Position numbers and translations under genes: made by a program | Notes under the pieces: model-generated | Databases searched by the model: none | Told to the model about the DNA's origin: nothing | The model's input: the letters and a program-made list of their open reading frames with translations, nothing else | Part shown: positions 26,857-39,347 of the stretch, piece after piece | Layout of the letters: each line of letters starts with the position of its first letter | How positions within the stretch are numbered: position 1 is the first letter of the stretch | Source of the DNA: Lutibacter sp. B2 | GTDB taxonomy: Bacteria > Bacillota > Clostridia > Peptostreptococcales > Thermotaleaceae | DNA length: 64,000 nucleotides | Direction of reading: 5' to 3' | Assembly: GCA_015686845.1 (NCBI GenBank) | Contig: JADPRS010000019.1 | Coordinates: 1 to 64,000, forward strand

Positions 26857-28218
26857 ATGAGCTTAAACAAAGCACCTAAAAATAATGTATTTTACAGAAA
26901 TCAAAACTGGCATTACCCAAAAATTGAAAGAGGAGAAGGAGTTTACCTATACGGAGTAGATGGTAAAAAATACTTAGACGGTTGCTCTGGATCATCTGTA
27001 GCAAATATCGGACACGGAAATAAAGAAATCGCACAATATGCGAAAGATCATATTGAAAGAATCGCTTTCACTCACTTATCTAGATTTACAGTAGATTCAA
27101 TTGAAGAATGTGCTGCTAAAGTTGTAGAGTGGGCACCAGGAGACTTAAACCATGTATACTTTGTATCTGGTGGATCAGAAGCTACTGAAACAGCTTTAAA
27201 AATGGCTAGACAATACTACGTTGAAAGAGACGGAGAAGGATCATCGAAATGGAAAGTTATTTCTAAATGGAATTCATTCCACGGAAATACAATGGGTGCA
27301 TTATCTATGACAGGAATCACAGGAAGAAGAAAGCCATATGACCCAATGCTAATTCCATTCCCTAAGGCACCACAATTCTACCACTACAGAAATCCATGGG
27401 GTTGTGAAACATTAGAAGAAACAAGCATCAAAGCTGCACAAGAATTAGAATTGGAAATTTTAAGACAAGGCGCTCAAAATATTGCTGCATTCATCACAGA
27501 GCCAGTAGTAGGATCAGCTGTACCAGGGTTACACCCAACAGCAACTTACTTCAAAATGGTTAGAGAAATCTGTGACAAATACGATGTATTATTAATCGTA
27601 GATGAAGTTATGGCTGGATTCGGAAGAACGGGTAAGAAATTTGCTATTGAGCATTTTGGCGTTGTTCCAGATATCGTTACAACTGCAAAAGGTATGAGTG
27701 CTGGATATACACCAATGGGTGCTTGTATCGCAAATGACAAAATCTTCAACGCAATCATGGTAGAAGGTTCTGGACAATTTGTACACGGACATACTTATGC
27801 ATCAAACCCATTATCTTGTGGAATTTCTAACAAAGTAATCGAAATCATCGAAAGAGAAGGTTACGTTGAAAATGCTGCAGTTCAAGGCGAATATTTAATG
27901 GAAAAAATTCAAGGATTAGCTAAATACCCAATCGTAGGAGATATTAGAGGAATGGGACTAATGATTGGTATGGAGTTTGTAGAAGATAAAGCAACAAAAG
28001 AGCCATTTGATGTTAAATTAAACGTTAAAGGTAAGATCATGAACAACTGCTTAGCAGAAGGATTAGTAACTTATCCAGGTGGCGGAAGTGTTGATGGAGA
28101 AAGAGGAGATCATATCCTAATTACACCACCAATCAGTATTTCTAGAGCAGAAGTTGATGAGTTATTCGCAGCTTTAGAAGCTGGTATCAAGAAAACTTGC
28201 CAAGACTTAGGATTATAA
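26857..28218 (+). CDS. Class III aminotransferase (PLP-dependent)
   Basis: 453 aa, fold type I omega-amino-acid aminotransferase family. PLP lysine K278 in TTAKGMSAGYTPMG, D249 in IVDEVMAGFGRTG, SGGSEATETALKMAR at 104-118, and HTYASNPL. GAAGGAG site before the ATG. The family acts on omega- or beta-amino groups with pyruvate or 2-oxoglutarate as acceptor; the exact substrate cannot be read from sequence. The next gene is a beta-keto-acid cleavage enzyme, so a beta-amino acid giving a beta-keto acid is the simplest reading. Its codon use (many AAC, TAC, ATC) is that of a highly expressed gene. Confidence 0.85.
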   Translation: MSLNKAPKNNVFYRNQNWHYPKIERGEGVYLYGVDGKKYLDGCSGSSVANIGHGNKEIAQYAKDHIERIAFTHLSRFTVDSIEECAAKVVEWAPGDLNHVYFVSGGSEATETALKMARQYYVERDGEGSSKWKVISKWNSFHGNTMGALSMTGITGRRKPYDPMLIPFPKAPQFYHYRNPWGCETLEETSIKAAQELELEILRQGAQNIAAFITEPVVGSAVPGLHPTATYFKMVREICDKYDVLLIVDEVMAGFGRTGKKFAIEHFGVVPDIVTTAKGMSAGYTPMGACIANDKIFNAIMVEGSGQFVHGHTYASNPLSCGISNKVIEIIEREGYVENAAVQGEYLMEKIQGLAKYPIVGDIRGMGLMIGMEFVEDKATKEPFDVKLNVKGKIMNNCLAEGLVTYPGGGSVDGERGDHILITPPISISRAEVDELFAALEAGIKKTCQDLGL

Positions 28219-28237
28219 TCAATAAATTTTAAATTTA

Positions 28238-28278
28238 CTCTTGAGATTGAAAGAATTTTCAATCTCAAGAGATTTTGT
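28238..28278 (+). terminator. Strong hairpin between aminotransferase and BKACE genes
   Basis: A perfect 15-bp stem (28238-28252 with 28257-28271), loop GAAT, followed by ATTTTG. It could be a weak terminator or a processing/stability element that tunes downstream expression. Confidence 0.55.
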
Positions 28279-28294
28279 ATGTATAAAAACAAAA

Positions 28295-28314
28295 GGGGAC
28301 AATGAACTGTCCCC
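28295..28314. repeat. GGGGAC inverted repeat (REP-like)
   Basis: GGGGAC (28295-28300), 8-nt spacer AATGAACT, GTCCCC (28309-28314). GC-rich against an AT-rich background. Similar GGGAC(A/G)GTT palindromes occur at 33030-33050 and 39329-39430. Confidence 0.6.
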
Positions 28315-28336
28315 ATTAAATTAGGAGGCGTAAAAA

Positions 28337-29155
28337 ATGGAAAAATTGATAATCACCCTTGCACATACAGGAAATGTACCTACAAAAGCATTAAACCCAG
28401 CAACACCAGTTACTGCTGATGAAATGGTAGCAGACATCATCAAATGTAGAGAATTAGGCGTAGCAGTTGCTCACATGCATGTTAGAGATGAAAACGAAAT
28501 GCCAACTAGCAGAAGAGATTTATATGAAATATTATTAAAAAAATTAGAAGATAAAAATGTAGACATCATCAAACAATTATCTACTGGCGCTAGAGGTGGA
28601 GAAAACACTGTTGAGTGGAGAGGACAAATGTTAGATTTACCAGGCGCTGAAATGGCAAGTTTATCAACTGGTTCTTCAAACTTCCCAACAAGCATCAATG
28701 CAAACTCACCACAGTTAATCGAAGAATTAGCTGCAAAAATGTATGCAAATGGATTAAAGCCAGAAATCGAAGCATTCGATGTTGGAATGATTAACAATGC
28801 AGCAAGATTAATAAAAAAAGGCGTTCTTAAAGCACCTCTTCACTTCAACTTCGTTATGAACGTACCAGGAGCGATCGAAGGAACACCTAAAAACTTAATG
28901 TACATGGTAGATAGTTTACCAGAAGGATCTACATGGAATATTTCAGGAATTGGTCAATCTCAAGTTCCACTACTTACAATGGCGATCTTATTAGGTGGAC
29001 ACGTAAGAACTGGATTAGAAGATGTAATCAAATATGATAGAACGACTCTAGCTACAAACGAAATGTTAATTAAGAGAGTTGTAAGAATTGCTAAGGAATT
29101 AGGAAGAGAAATTGCTACTACTGACGAAGCAAGAGTAATTTTAGGCCTAAAATAA
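28337..29155 (+). CDS. Beta-keto acid cleavage enzyme (BKACE family, second copy)
   Basis: 272 aa, AGGAGG site. BKACE/DUF849 family: beta-keto acid plus acetyl-CoA gives acetoacetate plus an acyl-CoA. Zinc ligands H46 and H48 (HMHVR) and the GLED Glu are kept, as is S82 in LSTGA. Compared with Kce at 11490-12341 the pocket differs: E14 of Kce (GAEVT) aligns with V14 here (TGNVPT). The substrate may therefore not be 3-keto-5-aminohexanoate. Neighbours are an aminotransferase upstream and a CoA-transferase downstream that could take up the acetoacetate. Confidence 0.87.
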   Translation: MEKLIITLAHTGNVPTKALNPATPVTADEMVADIIKCRELGVAVAHMHVRDENEMPTSRRDLYEILLKKLEDKNVDIIKQLSTGARGGENTVEWRGQMLDLPGAEMASLSTGSSNFPTSINANSPQLIEELAAKMYANGLKPEIEAFDVGMINNAARLIKKGVLKAPLHFNFVMNVPGAIEGTPKNLMYMVDSLPEGSTWNISGIGQSQVPLLTMAILLGGHVRTGLEDVIKYDRTTLATNEMLIKRVVRIAKELGREIATTDEARVILGLK

Positions 29156-29225
29156 TAAAAAAATAATTTTTTGTTAATTTGTGATACAATGAGTAAGAAT
29201 AAATGAAACAATGGAGGTGTTTGTT

Positions 29226-29873
29226 GTGAATAAAATAAAGACACTAGAAGAAGCAATGAGCCATATCGAAGATGGAATGTCGATCATGATTGGTGGTTTC
29301 ATGGCGTGTGGAACACCAGAAAAATTCATGGATGCATTAGTAGAAAAAGGTGTTAAAGATTTAACTATTATTGCTAACGATGGGGGATTTCCAGATAGAG
29401 GACTTGGTAAGTTAATCGTAAACAAGCAAGTTAAAAGATTAGTAGCTTCTCACGTTGGTTTGAATCCTGAAGTAGGAAATCAAATGAATACAGGAGAATT
29501 AGATTGTGAATTAGTACCTCAAGGAACACTTGCAGAGCAAATTAGAGCAGGTGGAAATGGTCTTGGTGGTATCTTAACTCCAACAGGAGTAGGAACTGTT
29601 GTAGAAGACGGAAAAGAAAAGATAGAATTAGATGGAAAAATGTACTTGTTAGAAAAAGCTATAAAAGCTGATATAGCTTTAATTGGTGGTTCAATTGTTG
29701 ATAAAAAAGGTAACGTTTACTATAATAAATCAACTAAAAACTTCAATCCACTTATGGCAACTGCTGCTGATTTAGTAATTGTAGGAGCAGAAAAAATTGT
29801 TGAAGTTGGAGAAATTAATGCCAATGATGTAATGACTCCAGCACTTTTTGTTGATTATATTGTGGAGGTGTAA
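29226..29873 (+). CDS. ctfA: CoA-transferase subunit A
   Basis: 215 aa from the GTG at 29226, with TGGAGGTG at 29212-29219 (an ATG at 29211 is on the site itself). Class I CoA-transferase alpha subunit, AtoD/CtfA type: GGFMACGTPEKFMDALVEKG, NDGGFPDRGLG, GLNPEVGNQM, GGNGLGGILTPTGVGT. With subunit B it would move CoA from butyryl-CoA or acetyl-CoA to acetoacetate. The start of subunit B lies 3 bases after this stop. Fits both lysine fermentation and the BKACE upstream. Confidence 0.9.
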   Translation: MNKIKTLEEAMSHIEDGMSIMIGGFMACGTPEKFMDALVEKGVKDLTIIANDGGFPDRGLGKLIVNKQVKRLVASHVGLNPEVGNQMNTGELDCELVPQGTLAEQIRAGGNGLGGILTPTGVGTVVEDGKEKIELDGKMYLLEKAIKADIALIGGSIVDKKGNVYYNKSTKNFNPLMATAADLVIVGAEKIVEVGEINANDVMTPALFVDYIVEV

Positions 29874-29876
29874 GGG

Positions 29877-30530
29877 ATGAATGTTAAAGAGATTATTGCA
29901 AAAAGAGTTGCTAAAGAATTACATGATGGTGATGTAGTTAACTTAGGAATAGGTCTACCTACTATGGTAGCGAACTACATTCCAGCAGATATGGATGTTA
30001 CTTTTCAATCTGAAAATGGATTTGTTGGTTTAGGACCAGCGCCAGAAGCAGATAACGTAGATATGGACTTAGTAAATGCAGGAGGACAACCTGTAACTGC
30101 AATACCAGGAGCGGCTTTCTTTGATAGTGCTGTTTCTTTTAGCATCATCAGAGGTGGACACGTAGACGTAACTGTACTAGGTGCACTTCAAGTTGATGAA
30201 AAAGGAAATCTTGCAAACTGGATGATTCCAGGAAAGATGGTTCCAGGTATGGGTGGCGCTATGGACTTAGTAGTTGGAGCTAAAAAAGTTATTATTTCTA
30301 TGACGCATACTGCAAAAGGTAAAGCTAAAATCTTAAAAGAGTGTAACTTGCCTCTTACTGCTGCAGGACAAATAAACATGATCATTACTGAAATGGCTGT
30401 AATGGAACAAACTGATAAAGGACTTGTTCTTACAGAAATTAATCCTGAGTATACAGTAGAAGAAGTACAAGCTGCAACAGAAGCAACATTAATTATTTCT
30501 GATGATTTAAAGAAAATGGACATAGCATAA
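29877..30530 (+). CDS. ctfB: CoA-transferase subunit B
   Basis: 217 aa, AtoA/CtfB type. The catalytic Glu is in [11 protein letters not shown] (about residue 46). Also [38 protein letters not shown] and [23 protein letters not shown] site near the end of ctfA. Acetoacetyl-CoA made here can be thiolysed to acetyl-CoA. Ends with a terminator, so the unit is aminotransferase-BKACE-ctfA-ctfB. Confidence 0.92.
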   Translation: MNVKEIIAKRVAKELHDGDVVNLGIGLPTMVANYIPADMDVTFQSENGFVGLGPAPEADNVDMDLVNAGGQPVTAIPGAAFFDSAVSFSIIRGGHVDVTVLGALQVDEKGNLANWMIPGKMVPGMGGAMDLVVGAKKVIISMTHTAKGKAKILKECNLPLTAAGQINMIITEMAVMEQTDKGLVLTEINPEYTVEEVQAATEATLIISDDLKKMDIA

Positions 30531-30536
30531 TATAAC

Positions 30537-30563
30537 AGCAACCTCTCAATGGGGTTGCTTTTG
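30537..30563 (+). terminator. Rho-independent terminator
   Basis: AGCAACC (30537-30543), loop, GGTTGCT within 30552-30559, followed by TTTTG. Confidence 0.75.
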
Positions 30564-30580
30564 TGTATTTTTTAACATTG

Positions 30581-30609
30581 TTGACAAAATAGAACATAAT
30601 ATTTATAAT
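30581..30609 (+). promoter_or_regulatory. Consensus sigma-A promoter of the ATP synthase operon
   Basis: TTGACA (30581-30586), 17-bp spacer, TATAAT (30604-30609): a perfect consensus. A second one, TTGTAT (30671-30676) with 16 bp to TATAAT (30693-30698), lies nearer the first gene. Between them is a hairpin with CCCC/GGGG core (about 30614-30638). Confidence 0.85.
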
Positions 30610-30716
30610 GAGAACATACCCCTAGTATGAGGGGATGTGCAAGGTGAAGCAAAATGAGCATTCTGTTTTCTTGTATATATTTCTTAAAGTGATATAATTG
30701 TATAAGAGAGGTAATT

Positions 30717-30941
30717 ATGATTAAAGGGAAAAAAGATATTTTCAGAAACTTAGTACTATTAAGTCATATAGGGATTATGATGATTATACCTATTTTAGGG
30801 GCAGTATACATAGGAAATATAGTAGATCAGAAATTAGGTACAGGCTATATATTTATGTTTATATTTATTATAGTAGGCGTAGCATCTTCTTTTTTGAATG
30901 TATATAAGATTGTCATGAAAGATATAAAGAAGAAAAAGTAA
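30717..30941 (+). CDS. atpZ: ATP synthase accessory protein AtpZ (gene 1 type)
   Basis: 74 aa with two membrane segments (about 12-34 and 44-66), of the AtpZ/ATPase_gene1 family; conserved GAVYIGNIVDQKLGTG in the turn. Such proteins with AtpI help c-ring assembly or Mg uptake. AGAGAGG before the ATG. First gene of the operon. Confidence 0.75.
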   Translation: MIKGKKDIFRNLVLLSHIGIMMIIPILGAVYIGNIVDQKLGTGYIFMFIFIIVGVASSFLNVYKIVMKDIKKKK

Positions 30942-31063
30942 TCTATATAATTACACCATGAATTGTCAAAATATTTAAATGCATTTGAAACATGAAATGA
31001 ATGCAGGTGACATATTTCAAAAAAAAATATTTATTGTGTGGAAAAGAAAGGGAGTAGGTGTAT

Positions 31064-31471
31064 TTGAAGCATACGCAGGAGTTGCAGAAAAAAATTTTCA
31101 AACAATCTTTTGTAATGATGATGGGCATTGCTATTATTATTGCTATTGTTTCAAAAAAGCCTTTGCCAATTATATATGCACTTGTTTTTGGCACATTGAT
31201 CAGTATGCTTAATTTTAGAGCTTTAGCACTAACTATGGAGAAAGCTGCACAAATGCCATCAGCAAAAGCGCAGTCTTATGCTACGAGACAATATTTCATA
31301 AGATTTACTACAAATGCAATTGTTATTTTTATTTCAATAAGGGCTGATTATTTGAATGTAATCGGGGTAATAATAGGGTTATTGATTATAAAGTTTGTTA
31401 TCTTAGGTAGTAACCTATTTGATGATAGGTCTTATTATAAGAGAATCTTTTCTAGAAAGGAGGAAAAATAA
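31064..31471 (+). CDS. atpI: ATP synthase subunit I (AtpI-like)
   Basis: 135 aa from the TTG at 31064 after AAAGGGAG; an in-frame GTG at 31058 is too near the site. Four membrane segments, as in AtpI (c-ring assembly chaperone). Its final codons overlap the ATG of atpB (TAATG at 31469-31473). Low primary conservation is usual for this family; assigned by length, topology and position. Confidence 0.75.
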   Translation: MKHTQELQKKIFKQSFVMMMGIAIIIAIVSKKPLPIIYALVFGTLISMLNFRALALTMEKAAQMPSAKAQSYATRQYFIRFTTNAIVIFISIRADYLNVIGVIIGLLIIKFVILGSNLFDDRSYYKRIFSRKEEK

Positions 31472-32166
31472 TGGATGGAGGATTTGGAGCAAGGATCATT
31501 TTTGAAATAGGCGGAATTCCTATTACTGAAACCATTACAAATACATGGATGATCATGATCGCGCTTGTTGTGTTTTCATGGTTTGCTACTAGAAATCTAC
31601 AAAAAGTTCCAAAAGGGCTTCAAAATTTCATAGAAGCCGTAGTAGATGGAATATACAAGCTTACTGAGCAAACTATGGGAAAAGACAAAGTGGGATTTGC
31701 ACCATACATAGGAACCTTGATGATTTATCTTATATTTGCTAATTTATCAGGATTAATTGGTTTAAGACCGCCAACAGCAGATGTAAATACGACCATGGGT
31801 TTAGCATTATTAACCTTTGTAATGATTCACTTCTTTGGAATGAAGACAAAAGGTGTTAAGAATTATTTGAAAGGATTTTTGGAACCATTTTGGCCTATGC
31901 TACCATTGAACATTGTTGGAGAGTTGGCAACGCCGATTTCATTATCATTCCGTTTATTTGGGAATATTGTTGGAGGACTTATTATTATGAGTCTATTGTA
32001 TGGAGGACTTGCATCCCTCAGTTCAACTTTAGGAATCAGTATTCCAGTATTCCAAGCGGCAATCCCAGCGCCACTGCATTTGTATTTTGATGTTTTTGCA
32101 GGGGTACTTCAATCGTTTATATTCGCTATGCTTACAATGGTATTTGTGTCCATTGCAATGGATTAA
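31471..32166 (+). CDS. atpB: ATP synthase F0 subunit a
   Basis: 231 aa, about six membrane helices. The essential stator Arg is in SLSFRLFGNIVGG (about residue 168), and the last helices carry the half-channel pattern PAPLHLYFDVFAGVLQSFIFAMLTMVFVSIA. It forms the ion path with the c-ring. Translationally coupled to atpI. Confidence 0.93.
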   Translation: MDGGFGARIIFEIGGIPITETITNTWMIMIALVVFSWFATRNLQKVPKGLQNFIEAVVDGIYKLTEQTMGKDKVGFAPYIGTLMIYLIFANLSGLIGLRPPTADVNTTMGLALLTFVMIHFFGMKTKGVKNYLKGFLEPFWPMLPLNIVGELATPISLSFRLFGNIVGGLIIMSLLYGGLASLSSTLGISIPVFQAAIPAPLHLYFDVFAGVLQSFIFAMLTMVFVSIAMD

Positions 32167-32181
32167 TCCATCTCAATTTGA

Positions 32182-33000
<819 letters not shown>

Positions 33001-33029
33001 GAAAATAAAATTTAAAACAAATTCGAATC

Positions 33030-33050
33030 GGGACAGTTGCCAACTGTCCC
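33030..33050. repeat. GGGACAGTTG perfect inverted repeat
   Basis: GGGACAGTTG (33030-33039), one base, CAACTGTCCC (33041-33050), between the two atpE genes. Same family as the elements at 28295 and 39329. It could act as an mRNA processing or stability site between c-subunit genes. Confidence 0.65.
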
Positions 33051-33055
33051 ACTAA

Positions 33056-33349
<294 letters not shown>

Positions 33350-33389
33350 GATCATGGATGTAAGCTAAAAAGAAGGGAGGCAATCTAAT

Positions 33390-33908
33390 ATGGATATAGT
33401 AGCGAGAGCAGGATTGGTAGAACTAAATGCTACTTTGTTTTTTCAAATTGTAAACTTTTTAGTTTTATTCTTTTTGCTGAAAAAGTTACTTTTTAAGCCT
33501 GTGTCAGAGTTTATGGCATCTAGAAGAGAAGAGGTTGAAGCCTCACTGAAAAATGCGAAAGATAAAAATGGACAAGCTGATTTGAAATATAATGAGTATC
33601 AAGTAAAATTAGAAACAGTAGAAGATGAAGGAAGACAAATCATTAGAGAAAAAACAAAAATCGCAGAAGCACGACATATGGAAATTGTAGAAGGCGCTCA
33701 AAAAGAAGCTTCAAGAATGATCGATAGAGCAGAAGCAGAGATCAAAAGACAAAATCAAAAAGCGATGAATGAAATGAAGGATCATGTAGCTTCACTAGTG
33801 GTAGCTGCTACAGGAAAAATGATCAACAAACAATTGGATGAAGAGACGCATAATACACTTATCCAAGAATTTATTGACGAGGTAGGCGACGCAAAATGGC
33901 AGAATTAG
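33390..33908 (+). CDS. atpF: ATP synthase F0 subunit b
   Basis: 172 aa: one N-terminal membrane helix (about 16-36, FFQIVNFLVLFFLLKKLLF) and a long charged coiled coil. Peripheral stalk linking a to delta. GAAGGGAGG site; overlaps atpH by 13 bases. Confidence 0.93.
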   Translation: MDIVARAGLVELNATLFFQIVNFLVLFFLLKKLLFKPVSEFMASRREEVEASLKNAKDKNGQADLKYNEYQVKLETVEDEGRQIIREKTKIAEARHMEIVEGAQKEASRMIDRAEAEIKRQNQKAMNEMKDHVASLVVAATGKMINKQLDEETHNTLIQEFIDEVGDAKWQN

Positions 33909-34438
33909 TAGCGAAAACCTATGCAGGCGCTTTATATGAAGTAGGGATAGAGTGTGGATTAATGGAACAATATGCACAGGAATTAAGCTTTGTGCGTAAA
34001 ACATTTGAAGAATATCCACAGCTTTTAGAACTATGTAAAACACCTCAAATTAATAAAAATGAAAAAAAAGAAATTATAGAAAAAATATTTAAAGAATCTA
34101 TTCATGTAGAAGTATTGAATTTTATCAAAATATTGTTAGACAAGAAAAGAATGGATGATTTTGAATCCATACAAAAATCATATCAGCAATTGGTAAATGA
34201 TTATAACAATATAGTAGAAGGCGTAGCTATTACAGCTATAAAATTAAAAGAAAATGAACTTAAAAAGATAGAGAAAAAATTATCTGATTTAGCAGGAAAA
34301 AATGTAAAGCTTATCAATGAAATAGACCCATCTATAATAGGTGGAGTTCGCGTAAGAATAGGCGAAAAAGTATTAGATTCAACGATACAAAGTCGTTTGA
34401 ATAAGTTAAGAGAAGAGCTTGCACAAATAATAGTTTAG
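33896..34438 (+). CDS. atpH: ATP synthase F1 subunit delta
   Basis: 180 aa. N-terminal six-helix domain (YAGALYEVGIECG) and the C-terminal family signature DPSIIGGVRVRIGEKVLDSTIQSRLNKLRE. Connects the b stalk to alpha. Confidence 0.93.
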   Translation: MAELVAKTYAGALYEVGIECGLMEQYAQELSFVRKTFEEYPQLLELCKTPQINKNEKKEIIEKIFKESIHVEVLNFIKILLDKKRMDDFESIQKSYQQLVNDYNNIVEGVAITAIKLKENELKKIEKKLSDLAGKNVKLINEIDPSIIGGVRVRIGEKVLDSTIQSRLNKLREELAQIIV

Positions 34439-34451
34439 CTGATAGGGGTGA

Positions 34452-35972
<1,521 letters not shown>

Positions 35973-36011
35973 AATAGATGTCAAAAAATCTGTGAATCTG
36001 GAGGTGGAAAA

Positions 36012-36878
36012 ATGGCAGGTATGGGGATGCTTGATATCAAGCGTAGAATAAAAAGTGTAAATAATACGAAACAAATTACCAAGGCGATGGAGCTTGTATC
36101 ATCATCAAAATTAAAACGTGCAAGAGAAAGAGCAGAAACAATAAAACCGTATTTTTATACAGTAAAAGAAACGGTTCAAGATATATTTTCTAATGATACA
36201 AACATAGATCATAGATATGTAACGCCAAGAGCAGTTAAAAAAAGTGTGTATATAGTTATTACATCAGATAGAGGATTATGTGGTGGATATAATATAAACC
36301 CTATAAAATTGGGCATAGCGCATATGCAAGACAAGAAGAATGTATCCGTCATTACCATTGGAAATAAAGCACGAGATTATTTTAGAAATAGAAAATATGA
36401 GATGGATGGGGAATTTACAGGAATTTCTGAAAAACCAACTTATCAAGATGCAAAAAAAATCAGTAGTTTAGCATTAAAGCTTTATGAGAAGAAAATGGCA
36501 GATGAGGTATATATCATATATACTCAATTTGTAAGTACCCTTACACAAAATCCTCAGATGATTAAATTACTTCCATTTACCAGTGAAGGAAATGGGAAAG
36601 TGGATGAAAGCCATAAGCCATTTGAATATATTTCTTATGAACCTTCGCCAGAAGCATTATTAGATTATATTATTCCTAAATATATAGAAAGTACAATCTA
36701 TGGGGCAATGGCAGAATCAGCAGCTAGTGAACAAGCTGCAAGAAGGGTAGCCATGGAAAGTGCTACAGATAATGCAGAGGAAATGATTGATAACTTAACA
36801 CTTAATTATAATAGAGCGCGTCAAGCTGCAATTACGCAAGAAATAGCAGAAATTGTAGGTGGAGCAGAGGCATTGTAG
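36012..36878 (+). CDS. atpG: ATP synthase F1 subunit gamma
   Basis: 288 aa. Central shaft: N-terminal MLDIKRRIKSVNNTKQITKAMELVSSSKL and C-terminal ITQEIAEIVGGAEAL helices form the coiled coil; ITSDRGLCGGYN is the family signature in the middle. GGAGGTGG site. Confidence 0.95.
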   Translation: MAGMGMLDIKRRIKSVNNTKQITKAMELVSSSKLKRARERAETIKPYFYTVKETVQDIFSNDTNIDHRYVTPRAVKKSVYIVITSDRGLCGGYNINPIKLGIAHMQDKKNVSVITIGNKARDYFRNRKYEMDGEFTGISEKPTYQDAKKISSLALKLYEKKMADEVYIIYTQFVSTLTQNPQMIKLLPFTSEGNGKVDESHKPFEYISYEPSPEALLDYIIPKYIESTIYGAMAESAASEQAARRVAMESATDNAEEMIDNLTLNYNRARQAAITQEIAEIVGGAEAL

Positions 36879-36884
36879 TGCTAG

Positions 36885-38303
<1,419 letters not shown>

Positions 38304-38312
38304 GGTGATCAT

Positions 38313-38720
38313 ATGGCTTCTACTTTTGAACTAGAAATTGTTACGCCAGAACGTAAATTTTTTGAGGGTACAGTAGACAGGATTGTTGTAAGAACCTTGC
38401 AAGGAGACGTAGGGATTCTAAAAGATCATATGCTTACAGTATCCCCCTTAGCCATTGGCCCTATTACCATAAAACAACAAGGTGAAAAAAAGATAGCTGT
38501 ATGTGCAGGTGGTTTTATTCAAATAAAAGAAGATAAAACGACCATTGTTACAGACTCAGCAGAATGGGCCAATGAAATAGATGTAGAGAGAGCGAAAAAA
38601 GCTTTAGAAAGAGCACAAAAGCGTCTTGAACATGGAGACGAAGACATAGATAGAAAAAGAGCTAGAGAAGCATTAAGACGTGCTCAAAGCAGAATCAATG
38701 TTGTAGAACAAAAAGAATAA
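38313..38720 (+). CDS. atpC: ATP synthase F1 subunit epsilon
   Basis: 135 aa: N-terminal beta-sandwich (FELEIVTPERKFFEG...GDVGILKDHMLTV) and C-terminal two-helix domain (RAKKALERAQKRLE...REALRRAQSRINV) with inhibitory potential. Last gene of the operon before a terminator. Confidence 0.94.
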   Translation: MASTFELEIVTPERKFFEGTVDRIVVRTLQGDVGILKDHMLTVSPLAIGPITIKQQGEKKIAVCAGGFIQIKEDKTTIVTDSAEWANEIDVERAKKALERAQKRLEHGDEDIDRKRAREALRRAQSRINVVEQKE

Positions 38721-38757
38721 AAAAATCTCAAACCATGATTGGTTTGGGATTTTTTGT
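38721..38757 (+). terminator. Rho-independent terminator of the atp operon
   Basis: AAATCTCAAACC (38723-38734), 6-nt loop, GGTTTGGGATTT (38741-38752), then T. One G-T pair in the stem. Confidence 0.88.
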
Positions 38758-38795
38758 TAAGAATAAGAAGTAAGAAACCCAAAGGAGCGAACTAC

Positions 38796-39347
38796 ATGGA
38801 CAATAATCAATTAGAAAAATACATAGAACATGGAATATCAGGAACACCACAAATAAAAGGTCAAGAGAAAAAAATGTGGCTAGGTGAATTTAGAGAACGA
38901 ATCATATTTGCCCTAACACAAGAACAAATAAAAAGAAAAGAAGCACTGAAAGTAGTAAAAGACAAAATAAACAGCGGAAATATTGACAAAATCATTCTAA
39001 GAGAAGATATCTCAGAAGTTATAAAAGAAAACTACATGGACATAGCCCAAAAAGCCCAAAAAAATTATAAAGAAATCCATAAAAACAGTACAAGTGGAGA
39101 AATAGCCCTAGTACTAGCAAGCGAAGAAGCTGTAAATGAAAAAGAAGTTCTACTAGAAGAACTACCCATTCTTCCTGAAAAATTTTACAAAGCGAAAAGC
39201 AATAAACTGTGCAAAAAACACATGAAAGAACTACAAGACACAGCCCCTTTATTTGTAAGCGAATTTGAAGAAATAGGATTGTTTGATAAATTAGGAGGAG
39301 CCAAATGCGCAGTCTGTGTTCAAAACCAGGGGACGGTTAATGAATAG
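38796..39347 (+). CDS. YueI-like protein (DUF1694)
   Basis: 183 aa from the ATG at 38796 after CAAAGGAG. Early motif LEKYIEHGISGTPQIKGQE and WLGEFRERIIFALT match the YueI/DUF1694 family, of unknown function. The end is unusual: the last residues (GTVNE) and stop are encoded by the left arm of a GGGGACGGTT inverted repeat (39329-39341), so the original C-terminus may have been replaced. A CAVC pair near 170 precedes it. Confidence 0.75.
   Translation: MDNNQLEKYIEHGISGTPQIKGQEKKMWLGEFRERIIFALTQEQIKRKEALKVVKDKINSGNIDKIILREDISEVIKENYMDIAQKAQKNYKEIHKNSTSGEIALVLASEEAVNEKEVLLEELPILPEKFYKAKSNKLCKKHMKELQDTAPLFVSEFEEIGLFDKLGGAKCAVCVQNQGTVNE

Noticed and set aside
30979-31212. 77-aa frame before atpI
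   Set aside because: It overlaps atpI in another frame, has no ribosome site and no AtpI-like pattern.
31890-32090. 66-aa frame inside atpB
   Set aside because: It is entirely within atpB in another frame, without its own start signals.
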